Assembly (NCBI GenBank): GCA_003024985.2
Contig: PXIH01S0001499.1
Direction: 5' to 3' (one strand)
DNA: 10,488 bases
From: Euperipatoides rowelli
Lineage: Eukaryota; Onychophora; Udeonychophora; Euonychophora; Peripatopsidae
The position numbers were made by a program, and so were the translations under genes. Below the pieces are notes generated by a model. The model saw only the letters and a list, made by a program, of their open reading frames with translations. It made no database searches and was not told the origin of the DNA. Below, piece after piece: positions 1-7,555 of this stretch; position 1 is the stretch's first letter, and the number at the start of each line of letters is the position of its first letter.

Positions 1-727
1 AAATGAGACAGTCCTAAATATACAGTATAATAATAATATACAGTATGAACTAGAAAATGTAATATTCACTTGTAATAGTTGCCATCTGACAAATAGATGT
101 TAGCCTAGAAAAAAGTGAATGACATTGTAATTAAATTTATAATTGAAATCTTGGCAGTTGACCTTTGCCCTTTTGGACTTAACTACTACAATTAAGAAAC
201 TCTAATAACAGCTATAGTGCCTTTAATCTGCATACTGAATGGAACTTTGATTTAATAAGCAATCGTAAATTAATTAATCATTTTAATAATCACGTTTACA
301 GATGTAATGCTAAGTTGAATTATAACCATCACAATTTACCTATTAATTATTTGACAGGTAGGAATTTAAAAATATTATTTATTAAATTAAGGAATACCAA
401 TGTCAAAATCAATAATTTAAGAAATACCTGCAGGTAGTTTTTTTTTTTCTTCTTCTTTGTAATTGACATAGTAATGGTAGACTACTAAGAACCAGGAAGC
501 TCATTTACTAAAGTGCTGAATAATTTTAAAGCCTCTTATTAAAAGACTTTATTCATTCCTTGGTTGCATATAACTGTCCAATTTGATTTCAATTTCTTTC
601 TATGAATTGTTTTAAAGATGGCCATCATAATAGTGATCTATACTTTCACATGGACAAGATTAAAACACACACATACATTTACAGAACATTTCAGCCAAGA
701 GAAATCAACACTATACTGTATAAAAAG
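1..727. other. AT-rich non-coding flank, no gene seen
   Basis: No open reading frame, RNA gene or element boundary can be supported here. The stretch is strongly AT-rich. It contains a short direct repeat of ATATACAGTAT near positions 18 and 38, the palindrome ACCTGCAGGT at 426-435, and a T run at about 438-448 that passes into a TTC-rich stretch. None of these implies a function. The last bases (719-727) form the left copy of the direct repeat that flanks the next element. Confidence 0.6.
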
Positions 728-830
728 ACGAAAGTCTAAAACGCGCTTATATAAATATCATTTTACTCAATTGCGCATGTACAGTTAAGATGGCTAGCAG
801 CTTTATTTTTGGTATTTAGAGTCCTAATCT

Positions 831-852
831 TACCCTAACCCTGAACCCTAAC
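831..852. repeat. short telomere-like (CCCTAA) tract
   Basis: The sequence reads about three degenerate CCCTAA units (ACCCTAACCC, then GAACCCTAAC), the complement of the common animal telomere repeat TTAGGG. It lies inside the 728-1058 element, so it is probably part of that element and not a healed break or telomere insertion. It is too short and imperfect to claim a telomeric origin. Confidence 0.4.
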
Positions 853-885
853 AACTACGTATTAAACTCACTTTTCCCAAACCCT

Positions 886-915
<30 letters not shown>
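886..915. repeat. (ATG)10 microsatellite
   Basis: Ten uninterrupted ATG units occupy 30 bases inside the 728-1058 element. The purity of the run suggests recent slippage and probable length variation between individuals. It is not part of any credible reading frame. Confidence 0.95.
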
Positions 916-917
<2 letters not shown>

Positions 918-1223
918 GGGGTGAAATAATCTTTTTTTGATCGATTTCTAGAAGTTTGATACAATTTCCGGTCAATTTAAAATAATGACAAAAATATATG
1001 CGCAGATGTCAAAAACGCGGTAGAAATGTATATTATATAAGCGCGTTTTAGAGTCTCATATAAAAAGGGGATTAAGACCACTACTGTAAACATAATAAAA
1101 ATCTTCAAGCATCATAACAAGGATGGATGGAGAAGATGAGAGTGGGATTGATAGGAATGTGTTTAAACACCTCAATAAGACCAATAAGACATTATTAGCA
1201 TTCAGCTTTTCTTCCTTCCCAAT

Positions 1224-1247
1224 CCCCCCCCCCCAAAAAAAAAAAAA
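1224..1247. repeat. C11-A13 double homopolymer
   Basis: Eleven C residues are followed directly by thirteen A residues. Such a junction is prone to replication slippage and to sequencing error. Short ORFs crossing it on both strands owe their length to it and are not genes. The A run could be the tail of an old retroposed copy, but no recognisable body precedes it. Confidence 0.85.
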
Positions 1248-1283
1248 GATATTAATTAAATGCATCAGGGATAGTCAACAATA

Positions 1284-1513
1284 CCATCTTAGTGACTTCC
1301 TTCCTTTAGTCACATCAGATTTCAGATACAATTAGCAAAAAAAAAATTTTTAAAATATTCATTTCCATATATGCTATAATATAAAAAATTTAATTATGCT
1401 AATTACCTTTTTTATATTATAACATATATGGAAATGAAGATTTTTTAAATATTTTTTTTTACTAATTGTTTCTAAAACCTGATGTGACTAAAGGAATAAA
1501 GTCACTAAGATGT
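1284..1513. mobile_element. Foldback MITE, Tc1/mariner type (TA-flanked)
   Basis: The left arm (1284-1388) and right arm (1408-1513) are near-perfect reverse complements separated by a 19-base spacer (1389-1407). The outer tips read CCATCTTAGTGACTT on the left and ACATCTTAGTGACTT on the complement of the right. The arms then share TTCCTTTAGTCACATCA, CATTTCCATATATG and TATAATATAAAAAA. The dinucleotide TA sits directly outside each tip (1282-1283 and 1514-1515), the target duplication expected of Tc1/mariner elements. The 230-bp element has no coding capacity. Arms of about 105 bases mean any read-through transcript would fold into a long hairpin. Mismatches are few, so the insertion is not very old. 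Confidence 0.8.
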
Positions 1514-1764
1514 TACCTCCAACAATTAGTTTGATCATGATTGTGACATTCAAGTTTGCATACTCATTTGCCCACAACAGTACTTTGATAAAAAAAATAC
1601 ATAAACGAATGCTGGTGGCATCAAAAGTAAATCACTCCTAAAATATGGCAGAGTATATAATTTCCTCAACAATATATACACTTCCATATTTTTTAAAAAA
1701 AAATATGCTAAAGAAATAAATTTACTGTCCTATACAATAAACTAATGTAAATCAACTTAAATGT

Positions 1765-1944
1765 ATCTTATGTTAAAGATAATCTTTATCTAAATTATCT
1801 TACGTTAAAGATTTTATTTATCTTACGTTATGATTTTATTTATCTTACGTTAAGATTTTATTTATCTTGAACTAAAGATTTTATTATTATTAACTTACAT
1901 TAAAGACTTCATTTATTTTACATTAAAGATTATATTTATCTTGG
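1765..1944. repeat. Degenerate tandem array, ~23-bp unit
   Basis: The unit ATCTTACGTTAAAGATTTT plus ATTT recurs about seven or eight times with decay. Good copies begin near 1797, 1819 and 1842, and looser versions (ATCTTGAACTAAAG, ACTTACATTAAAG, TTTTACATTAAAG) continue to about 1944. Each unit has an internal inverted motif (ATCTT and AAGAT). The array ends just where the presumed LINE 5' UTR begins, so it may be a tandem 5' region of that element or a host satellite that was its insertion site. The sequence alone does not decide this. Confidence 0.75.
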
Positions 1945-2063
1945 ATTCGATGCTTGGCTCTCTTCGAGTTAACATCGTGTTTGGCTTTGGTGAATTTACA
2001 TAATTTACATATTCATTTACATACTCTCTGCATTGGAGCGCATTGTAGTATTCCAACANTGTG

Positions 2064-3123
2064 ATGGCTTTTAGAAAAATTAAGTTAACGAATTTGAAGA
2101 ATAATTATATTCAAAAAAAGTGAAAACGTAGCCGGCATGTTACAGGAAATTAATTCTTCGTTTGATAGAGAAATGCAAGAAAACGCTATTAGAAGGTATA
2201 AAGAGTTTATTTTTTGGGAAGGAGTGCTGGCGGACATGTTATTGGACGCCGCCATTATTTTGGTAGGATGGAAAAACGAGGAACTTATAAGGGTAAGCAC
2301 TGAATTTATTATTAAGTTCTGTATACAGGAGAATTTGATAAATAATTTGACCAATATTTCGAGCTGGCTAATCCTAAATTTTATTTTATAAAGTTTGTTT
2401 CAATAGACGCTATGGAAGAGTTTAAAGAGAAGCGTGTTAGTTTAGAAGGTGCAAACGTAATATATTTAAATGATAGCGGTAAAAATGAATTTACTGTTAC
2501 GGTCGAAAATTTACCGGTGCATGTTATTAAATCAGAAGTTACCGGCTTTTTAAAGGAAGTTGGAGAAATAAAAGGTATTGAATGCAAAAAAATAATATTG
2601 CCAAGTGGAAAGTTTTTGGAAACTGGGCCAGTTAAAATTTCAATAACTTTAAATAAGGGCTTTTCTAAGAAAGATGTGCCACCTGTATTTGAGAGGACTA
2701 ACGTTAAGACTTATGAAAATAAAAGGTAAAGGACCTGTTTGCTTCAGATGTGGAATTGAGGGGCACTTTGCTAGAGCATGTGAATTGAAATTTTGTGCAG
2801 GATGTAGGCTTATGAAAGAAGCCCAGCATAAGTGCATTTTGACATATGTGGCGCGTTTAAAGCTTAATCAAGGTTTTTTAAATGAATGGTATAACGAAAA
2901 CAAAAACAAAGTAAATATGGATAACAGTTCTGAGTATGAATACATGGAAAGTTCAGATGGCAATATAAGTATGCAACGGAATGATAATGTGAACAATGGT
3001 ATAAATAATGTATGCAGTGGAACGGTAGGCCTATATAGAAGTGGTGAGGGGCAAAGTAAGGTGTCTGTTGGAGACTTGGACATAGGAGAAGTAAACTTAA
3101 AGTCACCGAGAACTAACGAATAA
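2064..3123 (+). pseudogene. LINE ORF1 (RRM-like + CCHC zinc knuckles), frameshifted
   Basis: Reading starts best at ATG 2064 (MAFRKIKLTN). The frame changes in the A7 run near 2113-2119, again near 2340-2350, and again between about 2700 and 2730, ending at TAA 3121-3123. Joined in thought, the protein would be about 350 residues. The middle part (about 2487-2660) has an RRM-like pattern: FTVTVENLP as the RNP2-like strand, then a helix and KEVGEIKGIE. It is followed by a CCHC zinc knuckle, with Cys codons at 2740, 2749 and 2779 and His at 2764 (CX2CX4HX4C). A second Cys/His cluster follows (codons at 2794, 2803, 2827 and 2833; CX2CX7HXC). The last third is Asn/Ser/Asp-rich and looks disordered. 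ORF1 proteins of this type bind element RNA and form the retrotransposition particle. Function and family are inferred from these motifs only. Confidence 0.82.
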
Positions 3124-3161
3124 GAAATAAATTAAGTTGTTTCAACTATAGACTTTACAAA

Positions 3162-3837
3162 ATGTCTGTTAAAACAATAAGTTTCAACGTCAAGGGATTA
3201 AATAATAAAAACAAGATTAGAGATTTGCATAGATTTATTAACGAGAAAAATGTTTAAATTTTCCTGCTGCAGGAGACAAGGATAAAGAGATATAATCAAA
3301 ATGCTGGTATTAAATTGTTTGATGGTGATTTTCATATGGTATTTGGATCTTATTGCAGTGGAATAGCCGGTGTTGCAATAGGAATTAGAAAAAAACGGCT
3401 TGGTTAAAAATGTTAAAACGATTGTTGAGTCTGAGAGACTTATAAAGTTAAAATGTTTTATATTCAGACATGAATATTTTATAATGAACTATTATGGCCG
3501 TAACAGCCTCGCAGAAAATAAAAGTGATATTTTAAAAAAATTTCATGAACTTAAAACAACAGATCAAAATGTAATTGTTGGAGGGGATTTTAACCTTAAA
3601 AATGCACCAGAATTTTTCCCGATTAAAAATTTCTTAAGGAAAAATGAGTGTGTTAATGTGGCTGCTTTTCACAGAATGGAAAATTATCCTACTTTTGTTG
3701 GTCCTTCAGTAATGTCAACTATGGACTCTATTTTTGGTTCTAAGGATATACAGAGGAATGGCAAATTTGAAGTTTTAAATACTACTATGTCTGATCATAA
3801 TTTGTTGATGTTCTCTTTTAGAATTGTTGTGAATCTG
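3162..3837 (+). other. ORF2 endonuclease (EEP) domain remnant
   Basis: This is the apurinic-type endonuclease of the endonuclease/exonuclease/phosphatase (EEP) fold, which cuts target DNA to give the primer. Visible motifs are SFNVKGLN at the start; LLQETR, with the metal-binding Glu codon at 3273; GIAGVAIGI; GGDFN, with catalytic Asp codon 3586 and Asn codon 3592; TMDSIF in place of the usual R-I-D pattern; and SDH, with Asp codon 3793 and His codon 3796. The catalytic set is therefore present. A TAA at 3255 and a frameshift in the A run just before 3397 interrupt it. The segment after 3400 has no ATG of its own at that point, which supports continuity with the upstream part. Confidence 0.88.
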
Positions 3838-4469
3838 CAAAATCATAATTCTAATGATAAAAAAAAAATTAAACCTTTAATGGCACCGGACTATAGTTTT
3901 ACTATGAAGGACTATTCTTTTGTGTATGTCATGTGATTTGAGTTGATGATATTACCAATTATAATGTTTTATCAATGGACTTGTCTTGAAGTGAAAATAG
4001 CAAAGTGGTTTCTTAATAATAATTACTCGTATGTGCTCAAGAGGGATAACGAAATAAATGAATTGAATATAAAATTGAGTAATTTCGACTTGTTAAATGG
4101 TAATATAGACAAATTTAACAAAATAACAAATAGACTTAAGCTGTTGCAAGAAAAAAAGAATAAAATTAGAAAGTACTTGTTTTATAGCAAGAATTTTGTG
4201 CAACAAGTAAATGGTGCTGAAAAGCTTTCGAAAATTGGTTTATTCCGAATGAAAAGTCCAGATAATATAACGTCCATAAATAATGGAGTTACTGATTTAA
4301 TGTATGATGATGCACAAGTGTTTATCGTAAATCATTTTAGGGTCTTCTTTTCTAGACCTGGAATTGAATATAGTGCTGATGAACTGTTATTGGACCTGCA
4401 AAATGCTCCCATATTACACAAGCTTAACATCGACAATGATGAAGCTGTAATAAATGAAGCCATAGCTAA

Positions 4470-5330
4470 TATTAAAAACAAGCATGCTGTGGGACCAGAT
4501 AACTTATCCATAAAGATTATAAGACGGTTTTCATACGTTATGGTTCCTATCCTTATCAAATTATTTAGTATGCTTACATCTAGTGTGTTCTTTAAATTAT
4601 TTTGTTTTCAGTCCTATTTTATTCTAAATGTGAAAAGGAATCTAGTAATTGATGATAATGCTTATAAAATAAGTGACATTCGGCCAATAAGTACGATAAA
4701 TTGTGATGCTAAAAAATTTTCTAAAATTTTGCTTATCAAGATTAAAGAAGAACTATCGCTAAGAATAAATAAGGTGCAATATGGAATTCCGGGAAAATCT
4801 ATACATAATGCAGTGCCACTGTTTTTTACCACATTAATTTACATTGACAACAATAAAAAGCAATGTAAAAATTCTGCTATAATATTCTGTGATCTGAAAA
4901 GTGCTTTTGAAAATGTCGAACATAAATATCTGATAAAAAAAAGTAATTGAAATTTTTGGTAATTCTGCATTGACTATTGGACTAATTAATTACGTTACAA
5001 ATAAAATGCTGAACTTAAAAATGGGGAGACATTCTCTTGGGGATATCCTGAAGAACAAGGGTATAGTGCAGGGATTGGTGCTATCCTCTATCCTTTTCTG
5101 CTTATATATCAATGAATTGCTAAATGATATTGATGATCTGAACCTAGGGATAAAAGTGGGTAATGACTTACGCATAAATATAATTGCATACATTGATGAC
5201 TTTGTAATCGTGTTAAAAAACTATAGGGATGCCAGGACTGTTTTGAACTTTTAAAGGTATGCATAGGAGATCTGGAATGATTTTGAACACTCACAAATCG
5301 GTCATATATGATCACAATAGAAAAAAAGTT
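4470..5330 (+). other. ORF2 reverse transcriptase domain remnant
   Basis: Conserved blocks appear in order. HAVGPDN lies near 4486. RPIST at 4681 is followed by KKFSKILL. QYGIPGKSIHNA lies near 4777. Motif A is FCDLKSAFE, with the catalytic Asp codon at 4891. Motif B is GIVQGLVLSS, with the Gln codon at 5069. Motif C is YIDD at 5189-5200. A motif D-like SGMILNTHKS lies near 5271. Motif A and motif B lie in different frames, separated by an indel in the A8 run at 4935-4942, and another break separates motif C from the SGMILN block. YIDD replaces the usual LINE YADD, and motif B has lost the common R and CP residues (RQGCPLS becomes VQGLVLS). Confidence 0.9.
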
Positions 5331-6119
5331 ATACAAGGACTTGGTAATCGCTTGTCAGAGAAATTTCTGGGCTTTCCATTTCCTTTTGTTGGAGGAATGG
5401 CAGAAATAAAGGTAATGGACTCTCTACATGAAAAAATAGACAATTGTATTATACAGTTAAAGTACAGAAAGCTTTCTGTTCTACAAAAGATACAAATTTC
5501 TAATATTTATAAACTGCAGAAGTTGAATTATTATATGCAACACATTCTTTTAACAAAAAATTTTTACAAAAAATTAACTGTCAAGCTTAATGCTTTCATT
5601 TGGAGTGGAAAACATATATTTCGAACAATAAAGAACTACACCGTTCAACATGGGTGGCCTAGGGTTACATGATGGAATGAGTAAAAACAAAGTGGCTCTG
5701 TTTAATAGATTTTGGTGTTTTTGAAGGAGTTTGGAGATTATCAGTGAATAGAAGATATTGAGCCTACAGACACTCCACCTCCAAATACTCAATTGAGTAC
5801 AATGGAGTGTATTAGAAGATTCAAACATAAGTTTGGCAAGACATGTTGTATAAGTAAGGCAATGTGCATGTATGGTGAAATAGTGGATGATTACAACATT
5901 TTTCTTTTTGCAGCTGGAAAGTTGACTTAGAAATCGTTTATCATGATGTCAAGGGAGATGTTAAATAATCAAATTTTGGAAATGAGAAGGATTGCTAAAA
6001 CGAAAATATTTAAACTGTTTAGACCTAGAATAACCAACTTTCTAATTAAAATTTATTTTGAAATACTTCCAACAAATGTTTTTCTGATTAATAGGTTCAG
6101 ATTTGGTTTCAGAGAAGAC

Positions 6120-6168
6120 TGTATTTGGTACAAGAAGTGAAGATGTTCTTCATATTTTATTTAATTGT
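6120..6168 (+). other. ORF2 C-terminal zinc knuckle, one Cys lost
   Basis: Many L1-type ORF2 proteins end in a CX2-3C-X7-8-H-X4-C motif needed for retrotransposition. Here the pattern is Cys 6120, then Tyr at 6129 where the second Cys is expected, a frameshift near 6135, then His 6151 and Cys 6166 in HILFNC. The Tyr codon TAC is one transition from a Cys codon, so a point mutation explains the loss. The wording DVLHILFNC matches the family pattern well. Confidence 0.7.
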
Positions 6169-6662
6169 GCACATTTCATGGATCTAAAGTCATGGGTTTG
6201 TAGAGTTTTTCACATTGTTCAGCTCCCAATAAGTATTAGACATTTTTTCATTTTTATAAATATGAATAGTAACTGTATGTACATAATAACTGAACTATAT
6301 AGAACTATATGGGATATAAGATGTGCTAGATTATTTCAGGATGTGAGGGTTGATCCAATTTTCACCTTCAAGCAAAACACTATACAAGATTTTGTACATG
6401 ATAGCAAATATATGAAACTTGGTGACTTAAGTAAAAAGTTTGATATTTTTAATGATGATAATTTTTTTATGAAATATGTGATTACATAATGTGCTCACAT
6501 TAGTGATTTCTATAAATGTAGTGTGTAGCTACTGGGTGCTATATGCTTAGTTTTTTTTTTGTCTTTCTAGTATTAGTTGTGAATTTTGTGTGTGTGTTTT
6601 TTTTTTTTTTTTGTTTTTTGATATGTACTAATCTTGGTTTGAAAGATTTGTGAATTTCTGGA

Positions 6663-6668
6663 AATAAA
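6663..6668 (+). promoter_or_regulatory. AATAAA polyadenylation signal
   Basis: The canonical hexamer lies 31 bases upstream of the A13 tail, a distance slightly longer than typical for eukaryotic cleavage. It is on the same strand as ORF2. Confidence 0.7.
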
Positions 6669-6675
6669 GTTTTAG

Positions 6676-6692
6676 TATAGGGGTTTCCTATA
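6676..6692 (+). other. 3'-terminal stem-loop of the LINE
   Basis: TATAGG (6676-6681) and CCTATA (6687-6692) form a perfect 6-bp stem around the loop GGTTT, seven bases before the poly(A). In several LINE families the reverse transcriptase recognises a stem-loop at the extreme 3' end of its RNA. The position suits that role here, which is inferred and not shown. Confidence 0.6.
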
Positions 6693-6698
6693 TTTATT

Positions 6699-6711
6699 AA
6701 AAAAAAAAAAA
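6699..6711 (+). repeat. Poly(A) tail (A13) ending the LINE
   Basis: Thirteen A residues directly follow the 3' UTR and mark the 3' end of the inserted copy. The downstream sequence (GATTTAAAATAATTT) shows no clear match to sequence near the presumed 5' end, so no target-site duplication is assigned. Confidence 0.8.
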
Positions 6712-6798
6712 GATTTAAAATAATTTAAAATACTGGTATTAAAATCATTTACATGCACTGAAATATGGAAACAAATTGATTCAAGTTGGGTCTGAAAT

Positions 6799-6935
6799 TC
6801 TAAGTTTTATACAATATTTATAAAAAAAAGGAAGACCACAACATAATCTTATACAAAAAATCAAAGCTTTGATTTATGCATAAGATAACATTACTGGACT
6901 TCATTTTTATTTATAAATGTTGTATAAAACTTAGA
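6799..6935. mobile_element. 137-bp near-perfect palindrome (foldback MITE)
   Basis: The left half beginning TCTAAGTTTTATACAA is matched by the reverse complement of the right half almost throughout. The axis lies at the exact palindrome AAATCAAAGCTTTGATTT (6858-6875), with no spacer. Scattered substitutions and small indels separate the arms, for example ATCTTATAC against ATCTTATGC. No target duplication is clear at the edges, where the right side runs into a T tract, so the superfamily is unknown. It has no coding capacity. RNA from either strand would form a hairpin of roughly 65 base pairs. Confidence 0.72.
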
Positions 6936-7547
6936 TTTTTTTTTTTAATACTTTTTTAAATTAAATAATAAAATTTGATGAATTAAACAAAATAAAACTA
7001 AATTAACAATGTTGAAAATTGTAATGATAATACATTTTAATCGTTAGAAGTTTATTTTCATTTTTTGGCCAAGAACGAAAATGTTTATGTTTTCAATAAT
7101 CTAAGGTATAATAAAAAGCAAGTTCGGTCATGATGTCTGTCACGCTGCTCGGCCATCTTCGGCTAGCCGATGATGCCCAAAGATGTTTTTGCTCTATTTT
7201 CTGTCCATAGATGTCGCTTTTTGACAGGCTTTTAAGTATAGAAAGCTAAGAAGGAAGAAATGAATGTCCGTCATTTTTGATGGGCTTTTAAACTAGTAAT
7301 AATATAAAGATCGTGATTGATNAAAAAATAACTAATGATGTTATTTGATGAATAAATAAATGTTTTATGGATAAATTATTTCTACAAATAGTTTAGATAC
7401 CATAGAGATGTACAATCATTAGATATATTGAAATTTAAGTGCTAAGATTAATAAGGATTAGTCCAATGTTTACCACCAATATAGACTGTTCCTAAATTTT
7501 TGACAATTGCCAGGAATCGCCACAAAAAATGTTACGCTACATCAATA
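6936..7547. other. AT-rich intergenic stretch, no gene seen
   Basis: No reading frame or RNA gene is supported. The only compositional change is a GC-richer patch at about 7125-7215, which contains the palindrome CGGCTAGCCG at 7160-7169. An unresolved base lies at 7322. The last bases, 7548-7555, are the left target duplication of the following hAT element. Confidence 0.55.
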
Positions 7548-7555
7548 GCCTAGAA

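Larger units (their letters stand above)
728..1058. mobile_element. MITE-like element, long TIRs, 9-bp direct-repeat flanks
   Basis: The ends are inverted copies of one another. TCTAAAACGCGCTTATATA at 735-753 has its exact reverse complement at 1034-1052 (19 of 19), and weaker similarity continues inward through ATATCATTT-like sequence to about 35 bases. The perfect repeat TATAAAAAG flanks the element at 719-727 and 1059-1067, as a target-site duplication would. Nothing inside encodes a transposase, so the element is non-autonomous. A 9-bp duplication is typical of Mutator-like elements; if only 8 bp are counted, hAT is possible. The superfamily is therefore open. The interior holds a telomere-like tract and an ATG microsatellite, listed separately. 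The GC-rich core of the TIR (ACGCGC) stands out against the AT-rich surroundings. Confidence 0.78.
3162..6489 (+). pseudogene. LINE ORF2 endonuclease-reverse transcriptase, broken
   Basis: The likely start is ATG 3162, 38 bases after the ORF1 stop, reading MSVKTISFNVKG. The decayed frame spans about 1,100 codons, somewhat short of usual L1/Tx1 ORF2 length. Domains in order are the endonuclease (3162-3837), the reverse transcriptase (about 4470-5330), a GGLGLHD thumb-region motif at 5653, and a C-terminal Cys/His motif at 6120-6168. Visible lesions are TAA 3255; a frameshift in the A7 run near 3389-3395; TGA 3934, probably with local frame loss; a frameshift in the A8 run 4935-4942; TAA 5252 and a shift near 5265; a shift near 5625; TGA 5722 and a shift before 5760; TAG 5928; and a shift near 6135. 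The intact enzyme would nick target DNA and prime reverse transcription there. This copy cannot make it. Confidence 0.9.
6490..6698 (+). other. LINE 3' UTR, T- and GT-rich
   Basis: This non-coding stretch runs between the ORF2 stop and the poly(A). It contains a T run near 6551-6560, a GT microsatellite near 6587-6598 followed by a longer T run, and the polyadenylation-type hexamer at 6663-6668. The T runs on the transcribed strand are unusual for a retrotransposon 3' UTR, and slippage will have changed their length. Confidence 0.7.
1945..6711 (+). mobile_element. Degenerate L1/Tx1-like non-LTR retrotransposon
   Basis: A nearly full-length LINE can be followed on the + strand. In order it has a short 5' leader, ORF1 with an RRM-like segment and zinc knuckles, ORF2 with endonuclease, reverse transcriptase and a C-terminal zinc-knuckle region, a T- and GT-rich 3' UTR, an AATAAA box, a terminal stem-loop and a 13-A tail. 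An apurinic-type endonuclease at the ORF2 start with an RRM plus CCHC ORF1 fits the L1/Tx1 group, but the clade is inferred. Both ORFs carry stops and frameshifts, so this copy is dead. The 5' limit is uncertain: I set it after the tandem array, although the array may belong to the element. I found no convincing target-site duplication, so 5' truncation cannot be excluded. An unresolved base lies at 2059. Confidence 0.88.

Noticed and set aside
831-852. True telomere insertion or chromosome-end fusion
   Set aside because: Only about three degenerate units are present and they lie inside a mobile element bounded by its own target duplication.
1056-1335. Overlapping small ORFs on both strands of about 70 codons
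   Set aside because: Both cross the C11-A13 homopolymer junction, have low-complexity products (poly-F/G or P/K runs), and overlap the edge of a MITE. Neither has a recognisable motif.
2085-3106. Minus-strand ORFs opposite ORF1
   Set aside because: They are antisense shadows of the + strand LINE ORF1 and show no motif of their own.
3943-4950. The 335-codon open frame as a separate gene
   Set aside because: It is the middle of ORF2, bounded upstream by a stop in the same frame and downstream by a frameshift in an A8 run. Reverse transcriptase motif A lies in it and motifs B and C lie in the next piece.
2013-6754. TCATTTACAT at 2013-2022 and 6745-6754 as a LINE target-site duplication
   Set aside because: The right copy lies 33 bases beyond the poly(A) and the left copy lies inside a run of similar ATTTACAT repeats, so the match is likely chance.
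7160-7169. CGGCTAGCCG palindrome as a regulatory site
   Set aside because: A single 10-bp palindrome in a slightly GC-richer patch, with no gene nearby and no repeat of the motif, cannot be assigned a role.
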